Source: Undaria pinnatifida (lineage: Eukaryota > Sar > Phaeophyceae > Laminariales > Alariaceae). Taken from it: a DNA stretch of 64,000 bases. Position numbers and translations under genes: made by a program. The notes below the pieces were generated by a model. That model was given only the letters and a program-made list of their open reading frames with translations, was not told the origin of the DNA and searched no databases. The stretch spans positions 6,149,599 to 6,213,598 of the forward strand of contig JABAKD010000030.1 in assembly GCA_012845835.1 (NCBI GenBank). The letters run 5' to 3'. Shown one piece after another: positions 1-13,700 of the stretch (the first letter of the stretch is position 1; every line of letters starts with the position of its first letter).

Positions 1-472
1 AAGAAAAATGTCATACTAGCAGACCCTAGGAACTGACTAGAGACGGCATTGGGCTCATAGAGGGTTTCAAGTGCATCATCAATGGCACTGGGGAGAAAAC
101 ACAACATGGCAAAGAAGTCAGGGCGGTCTTACGCTATCTTGTGACGGCCATTGGAACGCCCACAATTTTCAAGACGATGATGGCCAGACCCAGACTTCAG
201 TCTCTTGGGCATGACGCCCCCCCTTCCCCCCTTCCCCCCTACCCCCCCCCCCCCCCTACCCCCCTACCCCCTCCGCCCGGCCGCTTAGAGATGCCGACGG
301 TGGATGGCGCTGCTGCAGCCTTTGCCCGTCGCTCTGCAGCTTTGCGTCTCTCCGTTTCATGCCAATTCCGCATGAACAACTCGGCTCCCTCCTGTACTCG
401 TCGAAACCATCTGCCAGCCTTCTAAGCAGCCTTTCGCCACCCTTCAAATTTCATTCCAAAGACCGACATATC
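1..472 (-). mobile_element. 5'-truncated LINE 3' end
   Basis: Read on the minus strand, this is a second copy of the 3' end of the LINE near 25.7-26.15 kb. The last residues of the reverse-transcriptase ORF ([13 protein letters not shown] region), the G-rich stretch after it (C-rich tract 186-290 on the plus strand) and the terminal motif ending in ATGACATTTTT are all shared. Homology stops at about 472, which fits 5' truncation during target-primed reverse transcription. The 3' end lies at or just outside the window edge. Confidence 0.8.
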
Positions 473-761
473 CTATATATACCTGGTACAGATCAGGATT
501 CGACGCCGAAGGAGGAGGGCGACTGAGCGTCGACGGGCAGGGAAAACCGAATTGAACTCTCCCTGAACGAGAATTGTTGTTTTTCAGATCAGCACCGCAA
601 GCTGCGACGAGAATTTTGTTTTTGGGACGGGGGAGAAGGAGAACCGACTGGAGTTGAGTGTCGATGAGAGCACGTGCGAAGGAGCGGGCCGAGTGAACTA
701 CGGTGATGAGGCGGTCATGGAGAACCACAGCAGGAGGATGACACACGGAAACCCACGACTC

Positions 762-1425
762 GCACGCATACCATCATCACGAGAGCAGCGATCGTCTTTT
801 TTTCTGGGGTATTTTACGAGGCAGTAGTACAACATGTTACTCACGTTACTGATTTTTGTAGAGTTGGTAGATAGAAGAGTTGTATACCCTTCATGGGGAT
901 CGACCCTCCGCAATTTTCAGGCCCGGGCATCGTAGCTGCGCGGCAACCTATCAGATAACTCGGGAAGACGGGGCGATCATTGATATCTGTATGGTGGTTT
1001 TTGGTTTGATTGCTCTTTTTTCACTGCATGCTCGCGGGTCGTCACTCTGACAGCACTCCAGACAGCAGGCGCGTTCGTCTGTGTTCACGATTACCGTGAG
1101 GTTCGTACGGTGCAGGCAGCGCAACCGCTGTAGTTTGTAGCCGCGAGTTGGTTAGTTGTGGGAACGGGGGAACTCTTCTATGCTGTGATTGAGTGGATAC
1201 CCGCCGCCATGTTTGAGTTCAGTTTGCAACTTTGGATCATTTTACTTGGTTGGGCGCCTTCTTCGTATCGTGCGTTTTTAGGTGGGAAAGCGTAGTATTT
1301 CCCGGTCAAGTGTTGATTTTTCTGGTTTTTTCGGATCTTCCTATTAACAGGGCTCCAGCACCTTTGGGTGACCACGGACTCTAGATTTTCGACAAGAATT
1401 AATGTGAGAAATAACAAAAATACGT
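762..1425 (+). mobile_element. AAC-tailed retroposon, long copy
   Basis: About 610 bp (762-1372) match 22128-22730 in inverted orientation, including the GTTGTATACCCTTCATGGGG-like segment and the block around CTGACAGCACTCCAGACAGC. Downstream lies a degenerate version of the family 3' end (GTGACCACGGACT, then AATGTGAGAAATAACAAA). No coding capacity was recognised. I infer a non-autonomous non-LTR retroposon mobilised by a LINE that recognises the AAC-ending tail. Confidence 0.6.
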
Positions 1426-1429
1426 ATAT

Positions 1430-1507
1430 ACTGGGGGTATTCCTCATCTCCAGAGTGACTGGAGCCTGTCCTGTGACCACGGACTTGATTATGCGAGTTA
1501 ATGTGCG

Positions 1508-1548
<41 letters not shown>
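1430..1548 (+). repeat. AAC-tailed retroposon 3' end with (AAC)n
   Basis: This carries the family signature: CCAGAGTGACTGGAGCC, then CTGTGACCACGGACTTGATT, then GCGAGTTAATGTG. It is followed by a nearly pure (AAC)n run of about 40 bp. Only the 3' terminal part of the family is present. Confidence 0.7.
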
Positions 1549-1549
<1 letters not shown>

Positions 1550-1797
1550 ACGTACAGTAAATAAAGTCGAAGTGGTATGGTCCATGCAGGATACATTACT
1601 CAACTTTTCCCCAGCAGCAATGCCCACTTTTCTCAGGGTAGAGGTGGGGTGTGTTATCTGAAATTCGAAAGTGCATCTGAAGAGCTAATCTCCTCGCGGT
1701 AATCCGTGAAGTAATGGATTTTTAGTTCGAGTGTTATATCCCTATTTGTCTATTTATCGCCACTAAACCGGAAAAACTTGGTAGCTTTTGGGGGGGG

Positions 1798-2098
1798 CGG
1801 TTACTTTTTTACGTGGTAGTCTTTCTTGGGTGGCAAGCGGTCTAGTCGGCTTTTCCAGGCGCGAGTAGTGAGACATATGCACCAGTGTAGATCTGGCACA
1901 TCGTAGGCTGACTCCCGATTTCACTTTTATATGTTTCTGGTGGAGGTATCAATTGCGTCAGCTGTGATACATGCGTGTACCACCTACCTTTGGGTTGTGT
2001 TTCTTCCCTGGGGTATTCCTCAGCTCCAGAGTGACTGGAGTCTGTCCTGTGACCACGGACTTGATTATGCGAGTTAATGTGAGAGCAACAACAAGAAC
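1798..2098 (+). repeat. AAC-tailed retroposon, short copy
   Basis: Some 300 bp are collinear with 26362-26652. They begin at the ACGTGGTAGTCTTTCTTGGG block, pass through CCGATTTCACTTTTATATG, and end at the TGACCACGGACTTGATTATG tail and a short AAC run. Both copies start at a similar point, so this may be the full length of a short subfamily rather than random truncation. Confidence 0.7.
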
Positions 2099-2171
2099 TT
2101 TTTGCAACCCGATTACGACCACGGATTCGGGAAGCTCTGGCAGATTCAATCGTCAGGATTTTTTCTCATAT

Positions 2172-2362
2172 TGTTGTTGTTCTCACATTAACTCGCATAA
2201 TCATATTATATGTACATGATTATTCGACGGAGATATTGGCATAAAACAAGAAATATTACGTCCTCTTCATAGCTTCTATTGCGGAGTCACTGAGCCTGCC
2301 CTGTTACCACGAACTTGATTATGCGAGTTAATTTGAGAACAACAACGACAACAACAACAACT
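2172..2362. repeat. two more AAC-family tail fragments
   Basis: At 2172-2207 the tail occurs on the minus strand (TTGTTGTTCTCACATTAACT read on plus). At 2281-2362 it occurs on the plus strand with a degenerate AACAACGACAAC run. Together with the copies just upstream, at least four tail fragments fall within 1 kb, a local cluster. Confidence 0.6.
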
Positions 2363-4797
2363 TCACGATTTTAAAAAAAGGAGCGGGAAACGGTTCCCCT
2401 TGCCCGTGCTCCAAATCAGTGAAAAAAATTGGGTTCTTGGAAAACTAAATTTCGCGATATATTATTCATGGTTTTATCCATCTTGGTAGTTTTTTAGCCC
2501 ATTTTAGACAGATATTGGGTTGCCTTTTGGGCGACCGCCCATACTATATATGACGTGATTTTAGTATAGAATATTTTTTTCTCGACGGTATTCGATTCCC
2601 CTAGCCCTGGTGATGACGACCACCGTCGTTTTATTTTTCAATCCGACATATATATTCGAAAGTTATTATTAATAGCCGAAAATAAAGTGTACAAATTGCC
2701 CTGTACGGACTACTCGTCGTACGATATAGAGTTCCTGCTTTTATAAGAAAACAAAGCGCTTCACCTGTGAGTTTGTGTTTTGTGTAACACCTGCCTTCAG
2801 AGGGGGAGAGTGTCAACAGGGACGGCGGGATACAGCACCGGACACACAAAGCTGCCCGGGGTGATGAGGTAGGGGGTGTGTCTGACGCGCAGACGCGTAA
2901 CGTAAGGTGCTGGACGAGATGCGCACAACACTACGACAGTTCTATCTTCCAGTGTGTGCTCTTAACATTACACTGACATTTCCACTCGTAGTAGTGTAGG
3001 CGGTTCATCATATCGCCCTCCTTGTTGTGGTCGCTATATTATGGGCTCCGAAAGAGTAACTAATACGCCGACCGCGGGTACTTTTACCGTTCTTCTAATA
3101 AGTGATGTCAATCTACGCACGCGCACACAAATAATATTATACATCGCATGTTATGAGCCTCATAATCACGCATCCGTATACAATTATAGCTTGCGCTGCC
3201 GGGGTAGTAACGAGGACCGCCGGTAGGGAAAGCTGACGCTATCGCTATAGTGGGGACCGAAGGACACGCTAGCTAGCGCTGGATTGCGAAGGCAATTGAG
3301 TTAAATCGACACACGACGTGTATGAAAATACGTGGAAGTGTGGTCAGCTTATTTATTTTCCCCTGTCCGCCGGATTAAAAAAAAAAAAAAAAAAAAATCC
3401 AGCCACGCTCAAGGATGGAGAAATATACGTCGCACGCAGAAAAAGTCGTCAGAGGTATGATGCGTGCGTATGGGAAATAAGAAAATACGAACGGGTCGTA
3501 CTTGAGAAAGTGCGACCATTGTTGTTGTGTTTGGTTGATTCAAGAAAACGATCGGGACACTCAGGCTGATGCGAATTTTGTGCACCAACTAGTTACGCAC
3601 CAACGCTTTTGGTATACCCACCCCCTGATCCCACCCAGATCCGATCCCAATTGAGCCGCCGGAGGCTGAAAGCGCGAAGCGCGAAGCGCGAACTGTCACC
3701 TCACGTGCTAGTCGGGTTGTTGGCCCATGTATTGGGTCTTCTGTTAGTCCGCATCTATCTTAAGCTATGTGCGTTGGTACCGTTGGTGCAAAGAAAATCG
3801 CACCGTGAGTGTTCCGAAAAATTTCGGTTGATAGATTGGTTCCACGCACTCACGTCAAGCTACTACGCGGGCCGCGCAGCACGATCTTGATGAACGACGA
3901 TCAAAGAACGTCTCTCCAGCAAGTTGGTATCCACAGTGTGCTTCGGGGATAAAGAAAAAGGCAGATGACGTCGCTTTCCTTCCTTTTTACCGACGCCATG
4001 TGGATACAATAGGTTTGTGTGGTCATATTAGGCAGCATGGACCTAGGGACGGACTACTACTATGTATGCAGGGCTGCCTCTGGCTCTGAGCTGGTCACTC
4101 ACACGAGGGTTGCTTTGATGGTGTACATCTTGTATTAATTGCTTGCTGTCCGCCCAACGCCTTCTGACGAGAAGGGAGCGGGTTTATCTCATTCAGACAG
4201 GCGGTAACGCCTCCCAGAAAATGATAGGGCACTTGCTATAAATCACAACGACGCAACGGAGGAGAGGGGATACCATAACACTTGCTCGATTTCTGCCGGC
4301 GATGTCGCACCATGACGGTCTTAAAAAATCAGTCCCTCGCACACGCACGCTATTAATAATGCTGATCCAGAGGGAGAAGTCGGCGGCATGACAAAACGAC
4401 CTACGAACACCACCACAATCTATTCAAACACAGCTCTGTACAAACACCAACGCACACCGGGAAAAAAAGACATGCCTACGCGCTCACTCGCAGAAGTAGT
4501 AATAGCATTCTACAAGCCGCGAATTTAAAGGTCGTCTCCGGATCGACTTTGATCGCCAGTGGCAGCGGGAAGCGCCAGCGCAAGCCAACACTAGGAACAT
4601 CTAAGAATACGTCGTATCGTTTGTGCGCTTCAGAAGCACTTGTTTAATCAATCCACCGCCAAATGCTAGAGGGGGGCGTTTCTCCCCTTGCCTCCCAGGT
4701 ACGCGAGGCCAAAAGCCCCAAGCATGCGAAACGCGCGTGATCCCCCCCCCCCACCCCCCTTGTCCAGTCGTGCCTTAGCGATTGTTTTGCTGGTTTC
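2363..4797. other. non-coding flank 3' of the MCC gene
   Basis: No gene is recognised. The stretch is AT-rich at first and has a pure A run at about 3378-3397. The remaining open frames are short and low in complexity. The last few hundred bases would contain the 3' UTR of the minus-strand carboxylase gene, but no clear polyadenylation signal was found. Confidence 0.5.
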
Positions 4798-7700
4798 TTA
4801 GTCTTCGGGAGGTCGGACGGTCAACAGCACCGCGCCTTCATCCACCAAGTCCCCCTCGCTGAAGTGAGTAACGTCTATTGTGCCAGCAGAAGGCGCCGGC
4901 ACCGTGTACTCCATCTTCATGGCTTCAAGGATCATCAGCTCCTGTCCCTGAAAGCATACGCGCGCCGAGCATAGGATCGGCAGAACTCCTAAAACAACGC
5001 GTGCCATATTGTTTTCTCCTATGTTTCTCGAAAGTTTGGCCAAGAACGCTACGTATACTTCCATAAAAGCTTCAACTAACAAAACTGCCATTACAACTTC
5101 GACGGAGGAGTACGATTTAACTCACGAGCCGAATTCCAACAATGGCAACCCTCGTTTTGCCGTGCCTGCACCCGCGCACTGTCGTCGCCAACCAAAAAAA
5201 CACGTAACGCAGGCCTGGAGGCACTTCCAAAAAACAAAACACGTCCCATACACAAGACAGGCGCAATTGCGATAAACCGACTAGAAACAAAATCATTATT
5301 AGGTTCGCCTCAACGGCTACTGTCCAAGTCGGCGCTCCACGTTCGCAACCCAAACACGTCACTCACCGTGAAGCAGCAGATAAAATCAGGTTATTCCAAC
5401 CCTTTTTCTGATAAAAAATGAGCAGGCGCTATTTCCAAGCGGCTTGTCCCCATAAACAGGCGCAGTTCCAAAGGGATTTTTAACCATATTTGTTCTCACC
5501 TCCTCAACCTGCTGTCCCGGTTCTGCCATAAGCCGGACCACCCGGCCCGGCATCGGCGAAGTCACCAGACCCGTCGATGTCGTGGCCGTCGACGACACGC
5601 GGGCGCCTCGACCTCTCGGTCTCGTGACGGTCAGCTCATACCTTCGTTTGCACGGGTCGAAATACAGGTCGCGCACGTTTTGGTCGGTGCGGTATATTCT
5701 CGTATGTAGCGGTGTTGATTGACATTGCACACATAGATGGCATCGTCGACAGAATTGGACACACCTTAAAAGCTACTATCGCGTCCGTCCCCACAGCGCC
5801 TACCAGAAACACTACAAACAGCAAGGGCAATGGCACCACACGACGCACATTATTGTTGAATACACGTATCCCCCGTAAAATACCGCCTGCCATGTTCGAC
5901 GACGGACATGGGACATATTTATTCCTCCGCCAATTATTTCTTGCTCCAAATTCCCTTCTTTAAAGCAATTGAAACGGCGACGCCCTCATTCCTACTGCTA
6001 TCAACGTTGTTAACCTGTGCCGCTCGAGCTTGTCGCCCTCCAAAGGCCCAAGGCGACTCCACAGGGTCACCTCTCCCTTGGCGCCAACCGTACCCCACCC
6101 TTCCATGTTCATATCCACCGAATAGCGTCTGTGAGACGGAGGAGTCGATCATCAAACAAGGAAGCGTTCATTTTGTTGAAATAAGAAGTGCACGAGTAGC
6201 AGTAGACGCGATGTGTCTATGTGTAATATTCGATGTCGGCCGAGAGGTCGCTGATGGCGAGAGGGAAGGGCGCTGACGACCACGTTCGCGCGTCGGCTCT
6301 CCCACGCGGACGAAGCGTCTAACTTTACGCACGAAAGTGGACCAAACACGGGTTCTACACACACAACAAAAAACGTATCCTCAGCAGACCACGGTAAAAC
6401 CAGGCGAAAATCCGCGGCAAAGCAAGAGCGCGGCAAAAAGAAAGGGGCGCCACCATACTGTATGCACTGTAATACATACCACGTACCAGGTATAGAAAAT
6501 GCGTAACAAAGTACGTGCATACTGCTCGTTTTTTACAACGCTGCGACGCTTGACCACAGCAGTAACGTTGACCACCTGGATGGCCAATGGGAGCGGCAAG
6601 TTCTGCAACACTAAATATCCCCCAAAACTATTGCCAGCCACACACCGCAAGGCACTGCAGCGCCCGAACGACACACCCCACAATGCCCCTACTCGTAATG
6701 AAGGGGCCAGCTTAGCCAAAGCTTAAGTCTGATTCCATCGAACCCTCAGAAAGCTGGAGCACTCGCCTGCCGTCGACGATGGCAGTCATCCCGCCTCCGG
6801 CATCCAGGTCGGCTCCGCCTACGGTATACCTTGCGCCCTGCAACTCCACCACGAAACCACCGTCAGATAGGCACTCCACGGTTACCACCACACTCCCGCC
6901 GACCGGACTTTCTGCGTTTGCCGCTTCAGAGCCGCAGTCGGGAGCTATAGGTTCGCACCACGTGCCGCTCGCGCCAGCGACAGCGCCTCCGGGACCGAAG
7001 ATCAGGTGCTGCTTCCGGACCCCCACGGCACGCCACGGGCCACTGCGCGCGGACCATGGGCCGCTGTCGCCGGGAGATGCAACTGCTGCGTTCTGGAGGT
7101 TACAGTCCCGGGGAATAACAGGACAGGGTGGGGAGGCAAAGTCTTGTTGATGTAGGTATGATATGATGCGCTGCTAAGGCAATAGTAGCCAGAAGTCTAC
7201 TGAGTCGCTGATCGGCAACAAAGTCGTAAATAGCAGGTAGGCGCATTGCGCAGCCGATGCAGCCAATGCTCAGTAGCATGAAGTACTCTACCTGGTGTTG
7301 ACTCATGTTTACGTATACGCATAATCGTTACCCTGTTACGTAAACACGATATAGGACAGGCATAATTTCGCAATCTGTCTGCGTATTGCTTGGTAGTAGT
7401 AATCACCACGTATGCGGCGTAAGTACAATAAGTCGTTACAAAAAGGGTATTGGCCGTTAGTCGTGGGTAGTCGGCATCTTGGCAATAGAACGGCGTATGT
7501 GGCACTGAGAGCCGTGTAATACAAAGGCCAGTATCGCACATTTAGCCGTAGAGCGTTTATCTTGCCGAGCTCGACCGAGGATACTTACATCCACTCAGTT
7601 ACTCTTCTCTTTTTATATTTTTGTAGCCGATTCTCATATTTTTTTTCTTAATCCAACCTAGCTCAGAGAGCGCTACCTTCAACATATTTCTCCTGAGCGA

Positions 7701-10700
7701 AGCTCACGAGCCCGCTCAACGTACAGCGGCTCGCGCCGAGCCGCTGTACTAGCACGTCCACCACAGTGCCACATGCGGACACGCCGCTAAAAGGGTACGA
7801 GCCTCGATGTAATTGGTGAGTGGCATTTCGGCGTAGAGCTGTGGCCCATCGGGGAAGTCGCGTACAGACTACGCCCAAGGCCCGAGCTGCTATGTACTTG
7901 TATTGCTTCTACAGATACTGTTGCTGCGCCCTGGCGACCGGATACTACAAAATACGGTGATGTGTCGTATCTACCCACACTAGCGATGCGTGGAAGGCCG
8001 AGGGTACACAAATGGGGGTTAAGCCGTCGGAAGCTCCCCGCTGCACCCCTGTCCAAAACCAAACGGAATTCAGCCGTTACCTACGGTTTACAATATAATG
8101 AAGCCGAGTAAAGGCGGGATCACAATCTTGGGAAGTCCGGCGTCTAACACGTGTTTTTAAACATGTCCCGATGGCCAAAAGAGAACCAATGTCACGAACA
8201 ACACTGCTGCGCTTGTATATCACCTGCAGCACCTGCATATTGCATCCCATCGCATTGCAACACTGCTGTGCTTGTATATCACCCACAGCACATGCATATC
8301 GCATCCCATCGCATTGTAACGGCTCGAACACTTTGCGGTTGCCTGAACGTTGGAATTGCTACATCCTATTATTCTACCCTGCAAATATAAAAGTACAAGC
8401 AGGATACGAATACTGAGGAATGATGAATATTAACAGAGAACAAGTGAGCGCCGCTAATCCTACAACAACGAACTCGGATTGGATTGAAAGTGAGTGATGG
8501 GGGTTCAGCCTTAGAACCGTCCTTAAAATGGTGAACCCAGAGAGACAAGTACGGGTACAGTGGATGGGCTAACGGCCACACGAAAGTAGTAGTAGTTTGT
8601 ACGATTTACGAGCCGTGAGCTTCTCTGCAGACTTGTTGCTACTAAGGACAACGCAGCTTCACCACAGACCTGTTGCTACCTGTGGATAAGGACAACGCAT
8701 ACGTCTTCACAGAGCTGCCAAGATCATCGTCATTCACCGCGAGCTGCCGCTGCTACGTACTATTAAGAGTACTTCTTCTGATATCAGGTAAGGGTCGCCG
8801 TACTACATCGTTCACCGTCTGCACTGCTGCACACACAAAAAATATCGACTTCCGAAATCCAGGGCTGCGGAAATGGGAGACCGTCATGGCCAAGAGAGGA
8901 TTTTATGTGACGATAGGCCAGGCCAGGCAAGCCGAGGAAACGGATAAGGTGGGACGGGGCCCTACCAGAGCGGCTGCGCCCTGTCTGCCAAGAGCAATGA
9001 CGGGGAAATCTGTAGCAAACGCCCGGTCAAGAGCTTTGATGGCTACGCTGACAGCGGCTTCCTGTGCTAAGAGCATCGGAAACCCCGAGGAATGGATCAT
9101 TATTGACTGGGACCGCTGGAGCAAGATCATTCCCTGGGGTCGCCATCATCACCACAAAAAAATACAGGAGCCGCCTGCGTCATATCACATCACCAGATGT
9201 CAACTCAAAAGCGCTCGCCGGCAAGAGGATATACAGGATAAGCGCAAACACAAGCGTCTGATAATTCCGCGAATACAACCGTCGGAACCGCAACGTACGG
9301 CACTGTTCGATGGGATTTCTGGCATCGCCGTCATCAGCGTGGAATTGCCGGAGTGTCTGCCAGGATCGGGCCACCGTATGAAAAATTCTTGGAGTTGACG
9401 AGGGAGAAAGTATTCTGGAATTGCCGCTTCATGATCGATCGCTTTGAACTGGACTGGAATATCTCTTCTGGGTCGCTAAACATCAGCGCTTAGGACTTTG
9501 TCGGGACATCGATTCTGGGGGTCACTGAACATCATCATCATTCAGGGCTGGAATTTCGTTTCTGGGGTCGTTGCAGCGTCATCGTTTGGGGCTGCTGGAA
9601 CATCGTTTCTAGCGTCGCTGCAACATCATCGTGTCGGGCTGCTGAAACTTCGTTTCTGGGATTGCTGAATCATCTTCATCTGGATCACCAGGAGGAAGAC
9701 ATGTGCATCGCCTGGGATCGCATTACGTTGCCAGGCTACGCGTTGTAGTTGTTGCGCTAGCTGCAGAAGGATTGATCACTCGTCGTGAGCGAAGCAGGAA
9801 TGTTTAATGTTGCGGCGCGTCAAAAAATAACTTTGTTGTGGGGTAGCAACGGATTTTACATGTACGCATAAAGGCGAGAACACAAACAACCAGGGTTGGG
9901 TGTTGTCGACAAGACACAACAAAATAGACATATGTGCGACAGCCGTCGGTATCGGAGGGAGCTCTATTTTCTATAACGAATACAATTACAAGCTCGAAAA
10001 GCGTTCCCTCTATCGTCATAGTCTTCATCGTATATCGTATACCTACATAAAAACATTTTGAATTTGTTCGTTATCGTATATCCACGCAAGAATTTTGGAT
10101 TTTGTTGTTATATTCTAGATTTCTACATGCGCTCGTTGTTAGTTGTGCCATTACACCCCTCCTGGCAGTACTGTCGCATTTGCAGCCTCGAATGGCCTAC
10201 ATCCTTGACCATTACGGGCATGCACGGAGCAGGCGGCGGGCGTCAGCCCGTCGCGGCAAGCTTGCACATATATATATATATGCTACACATGACATTAATT
10301 ACTTGGCGTAAGCAGTGATTGAGTAACCATTTCGACGGACTACAGTTAATTTGACTTTGTCACCACCATTGGGGGTCGTGTTATTGTATGAAAGTACTTT
10401 GCTACAACGCTACAACAGTAGTAGTCAGTAACTTACCGAGTCGTTGACCGGCAACAGAGTCGTATTTGGCAGGTATGTAGGCACAGCACCGACCCTATAT
10501 AATCTACGTTGAATTAAATGTACGTATATAATGGGTACGTAAGCGCGACAAACAACATTGCGCAGCCTATCTACGTATTGCTTCGTGTTATAGTAGTACT
10601 CAGTACGCGGCGTAACTACAGTAAAGCGTTGAAGATCGATGTAAGAAGAGTCTTGTCTTGGTTCCTTGGTTGTTTGTTGTCAGCAGTCTGGACTTTCACA

Positions 10701-13700
10701 ACGACACGGAGTACGTAGCTCACTTGCAACGAGGAATATCGATCTCCACGAGCAAGCACGAAGGCATATTGCCAAGGGTCGGTCTGTACAACGGCCTGTA
10801 TGGTACATCCAGCCGTAGGGCATGCATCTTGCCGAGGTCCATAGAGAATGCGAGGTCCATCGAGAATGGATACGGCCACCCGGTCATTTCTTTCCCGCTT
10901 TGTGGTCGACTCTCGTCGACTTTCATCTGATCTCTAGTCTTCTTCCAACGTGGACCAGAGAGCGCCACCTTTCAACATAATAAGTTTGTTCAAAGCGAAG
11001 CTCACGAGTCCGCTTGAACAGCGGCTCGCGCTAAGCCCCTGGACTAGCACGCCCCCCGCAATGTCACATGCGGATACTCCGCTAACGTTCTTAAAAAATT
11101 ATTATAAACACGTCAGCTGTGAATTCGATAAATATAGGGTCGATGTTTTGAACGCGGCAACGAGCTGTGAATGCCGCTTACCGATTTTTACTGTAATACT
11201 GACTAATTGTTCTCATGTTGTCATGTTCATACTCTGTTGTAGCTATCGTAGACGTGCAGAAGCCGATTGAAAAAAGTGACGTTGCTTCCGCACCTCTACA
11301 AGCAGGACCGCCACCGATGCCAAGACCAACGCGTGCGGCGGAGGAGTTGGTGCTTCCGGGGACGGCATGACCTCTTCCCCGTATTCTTCCAAGAACGCCG
11401 TTGTGACGCCGCCCATCGCAAAGGCTCGGTGTCCCGCCACCCGCTCGCAGAAGTCCAGGTTCGTTGGCAACCCAACCACCTGGAACTCCCTTAGTGCCTT
11501 TCGTAGCCCCGAGAGCGCATCTGCCCTTGTCGAGCAGTGTACAATGAGCTGGACCAGTATCATTCATCAGGGTTGCGGGGGTGGGATGCGGCGGAGGAGC
11601 ATCGTCAGTTTGGCGAACAGGGGTCACAACGAAATCGGCAAAGAGCAAGGATTGAGCATTCCTTGTGGTGACGCGGTAGGAGCGCGGAGCGGAGTGGACG
11701 GGTTTGTGGCGGCGCCCCTCCCCTCCTTCCCGTGCTCACAAGATACGGATCAAGCACCGTCGAAACGCCGCTCATCGGCGAGAAAAAGCATTAGCTACAA
11801 CCCACCTTCCGCGCCTCTTTTCTCTCCTCCCAAGGGTCGCAGGTTTGCGGTCTGGCGGGAGTGGCACGATGGGGCCATTAAGTCAACGCACATGATTATG
11901 CATTAAAAAGAAGGCCCTACAGAGCTACCATACCCCCCGCCCCCCCGCGCCCATTCACCCTTTCGATCGCCGAGCCCCCCCTTCTGATACGATCCACCCA
12001 GCAGCAACCCATCCACCCACCTTGGCGATCATTGGGTCGTAATGCACGCTGACGGCGTCTCCCTCTTCTACCCCCGTATCGACCCTTGTCTTCGCCCCCA
12101 CTGCGCCGCCGCTACAGCTTCCGGCATCCACCCCCGACGGCAGACGCATGCGCCGCAGGATCCCCGCAGCGGGAAGGAAGCCCCGGCTGACGTTTTCGGC
12201 GCATATTCGCGCCTCAATGGCGTGACCGTTAAGCGCTATGGCGGCCTGGTCGGGCACGGGGAGCGTCTGACCCGCCGCAACACGGAGCTGCCACTCCACA
12301 AGGTCCTACCATTCGGATCATGGCGTTAGAGAAGATATCGATCAGTTTACAAGGAGAGGGACTGGGCGTGACGCAGCGAAGGTTTCGGGGGAGCGGGGGG
12401 CGCTAAGCGGACGTTTCCCGTCCCCAATAGATATGTTATCAATTCGGCACGCACTTAACCGTTTCAGGGCTGCACTTCCGTTCCGGGGACAAATAACTTG
12501 GAATTAGAGTTAGAGTTACGTTTCCTTACGTGCAGTAGTCAAGGAGTTAATGAAAATTCTCATCACTACGTAGAATAAAACAACTAACGGGAGTGAGGAC
12601 GTTAAGGGGGCGATCGTGCGTAACTCTGAGACAGGCTTAGCCGCTGGGGTAGCTCTTTTGACACCACTGCCCACAAGGCCCCTTCACAAGATCAAGAAGG
12701 AAAAGCCGGTTCTTGGCTTGAGAACCAAGACTGCAAAGAGCGTACCGCACGAAAAGTGGCTCCCCGGCTGGAAATTCGATAGTTAATAAAATTATTCTAA
12801 CAACGTCGGGTGTGAGTTCGACGACTTGACGGTCGACACTCATCTTTGACAGCTGCGTACTACGCCGGTCGTTCGTTTTTAGTAAGTTTTCATGAGTCAA
12901 ACCTAATATAATATGGCATTGTATTTCAATACTTATCATGCATGACTAAGTGCTAGAAAACAGCAGTAGGGCACCAGCCTGCTGTAGTTGGCGAAGTTTG
13001 GGGAAGAGTTAACACATCTGCTTCTTACTGTACCCGATATTATACGCGTTAGAAACAACGCGCTGCCAATTAGACGAAGCTAGGGGCAAGCCCTGCCCTC
13101 TTCTTGCTCACCAGTCCGGTGATCATTTCCGTGACAGGATGCTCCACCTGTCGAGGCACAAGTCGGCGACACATCGGGCAGAAGCGGGACGCGAATATCA
13201 AATGATCACACGGCACGTCGTGAAAACAAGATTCAGCGTATACCAGGAAGCATTGTAGCAAACAAGTACGCCAGGAGTAAGGCCACAGCACAGCGATACC
13301 TTAAGCAGACGCGCAAGATCACATAAAACTGGATACTTCAATCACTCTGATAGTTTCCTGCGGTATGCCACTCATGTTCCCATATGCAGCTATGTCGACC
13401 GTCGCAAAGGCACAACTCGGGGTCAGACCACGACTGACCTGTCCAAATATTACCGCACATTTTAAAACAAGGCAACAGGACGATGGCTGCTGTTCCTGCC
13501 GGAGACTCTCGCATGAATTCACAGACACCCCCCTCCCCATCCGCGCCCTTCCCTTCCTGTTTCCTCCACCCCTCCCCGTCTCCCTAACCTCTCCCTGCGA
13601 GCTACCTGAAGACGCGTGTTCATCTCGCAGAAGAAGAACTCTTGCGTTTTCGTGTCCATGAGAAACTCGACCGTGCCCGCTCCCACGTAGCCAACCGCCT

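Larger units (their letters stand above)
7145..11090 (+). mobile_element. degraded Ty1/copia-type LTR element in MCC intron 8
   Basis: The element fills almost all of carboxylase intron 8 (7093-11293). Two related segments of roughly 650-700 bp (7145-7795 and 10379-11090) share blocks such as CGTATTGCTT, CATCTTGCC, CTCACGAG and GCGGCTCGCGC. Both begin TGTT, and the second follows a GGGGGTCG stretch that could be a polypurine tract. At 9750-9800, GAAGGATTGATCACTCG is shared with the region just inside the 3' LTR of the copia element at 34.6 kb; by position it may be the end of pol. The interior is otherwise unrecognisable: a 241-codon open frame at 8673-9398 shows no family signature and is probably chance. 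LTR ends and target duplication were not resolved. Confidence 0.45.

Noticed and set aside
1368-1661. Frame with a run of threonines (and poly-Val on the other strand)
   Set aside because: It comes from the (AAC)n tail of a retroposon.
8673-9398. 241-codon open frame
   Set aside because: It lies inside a degraded LTR element, has odd composition and no recognisable domain, and contains tandem duplications.
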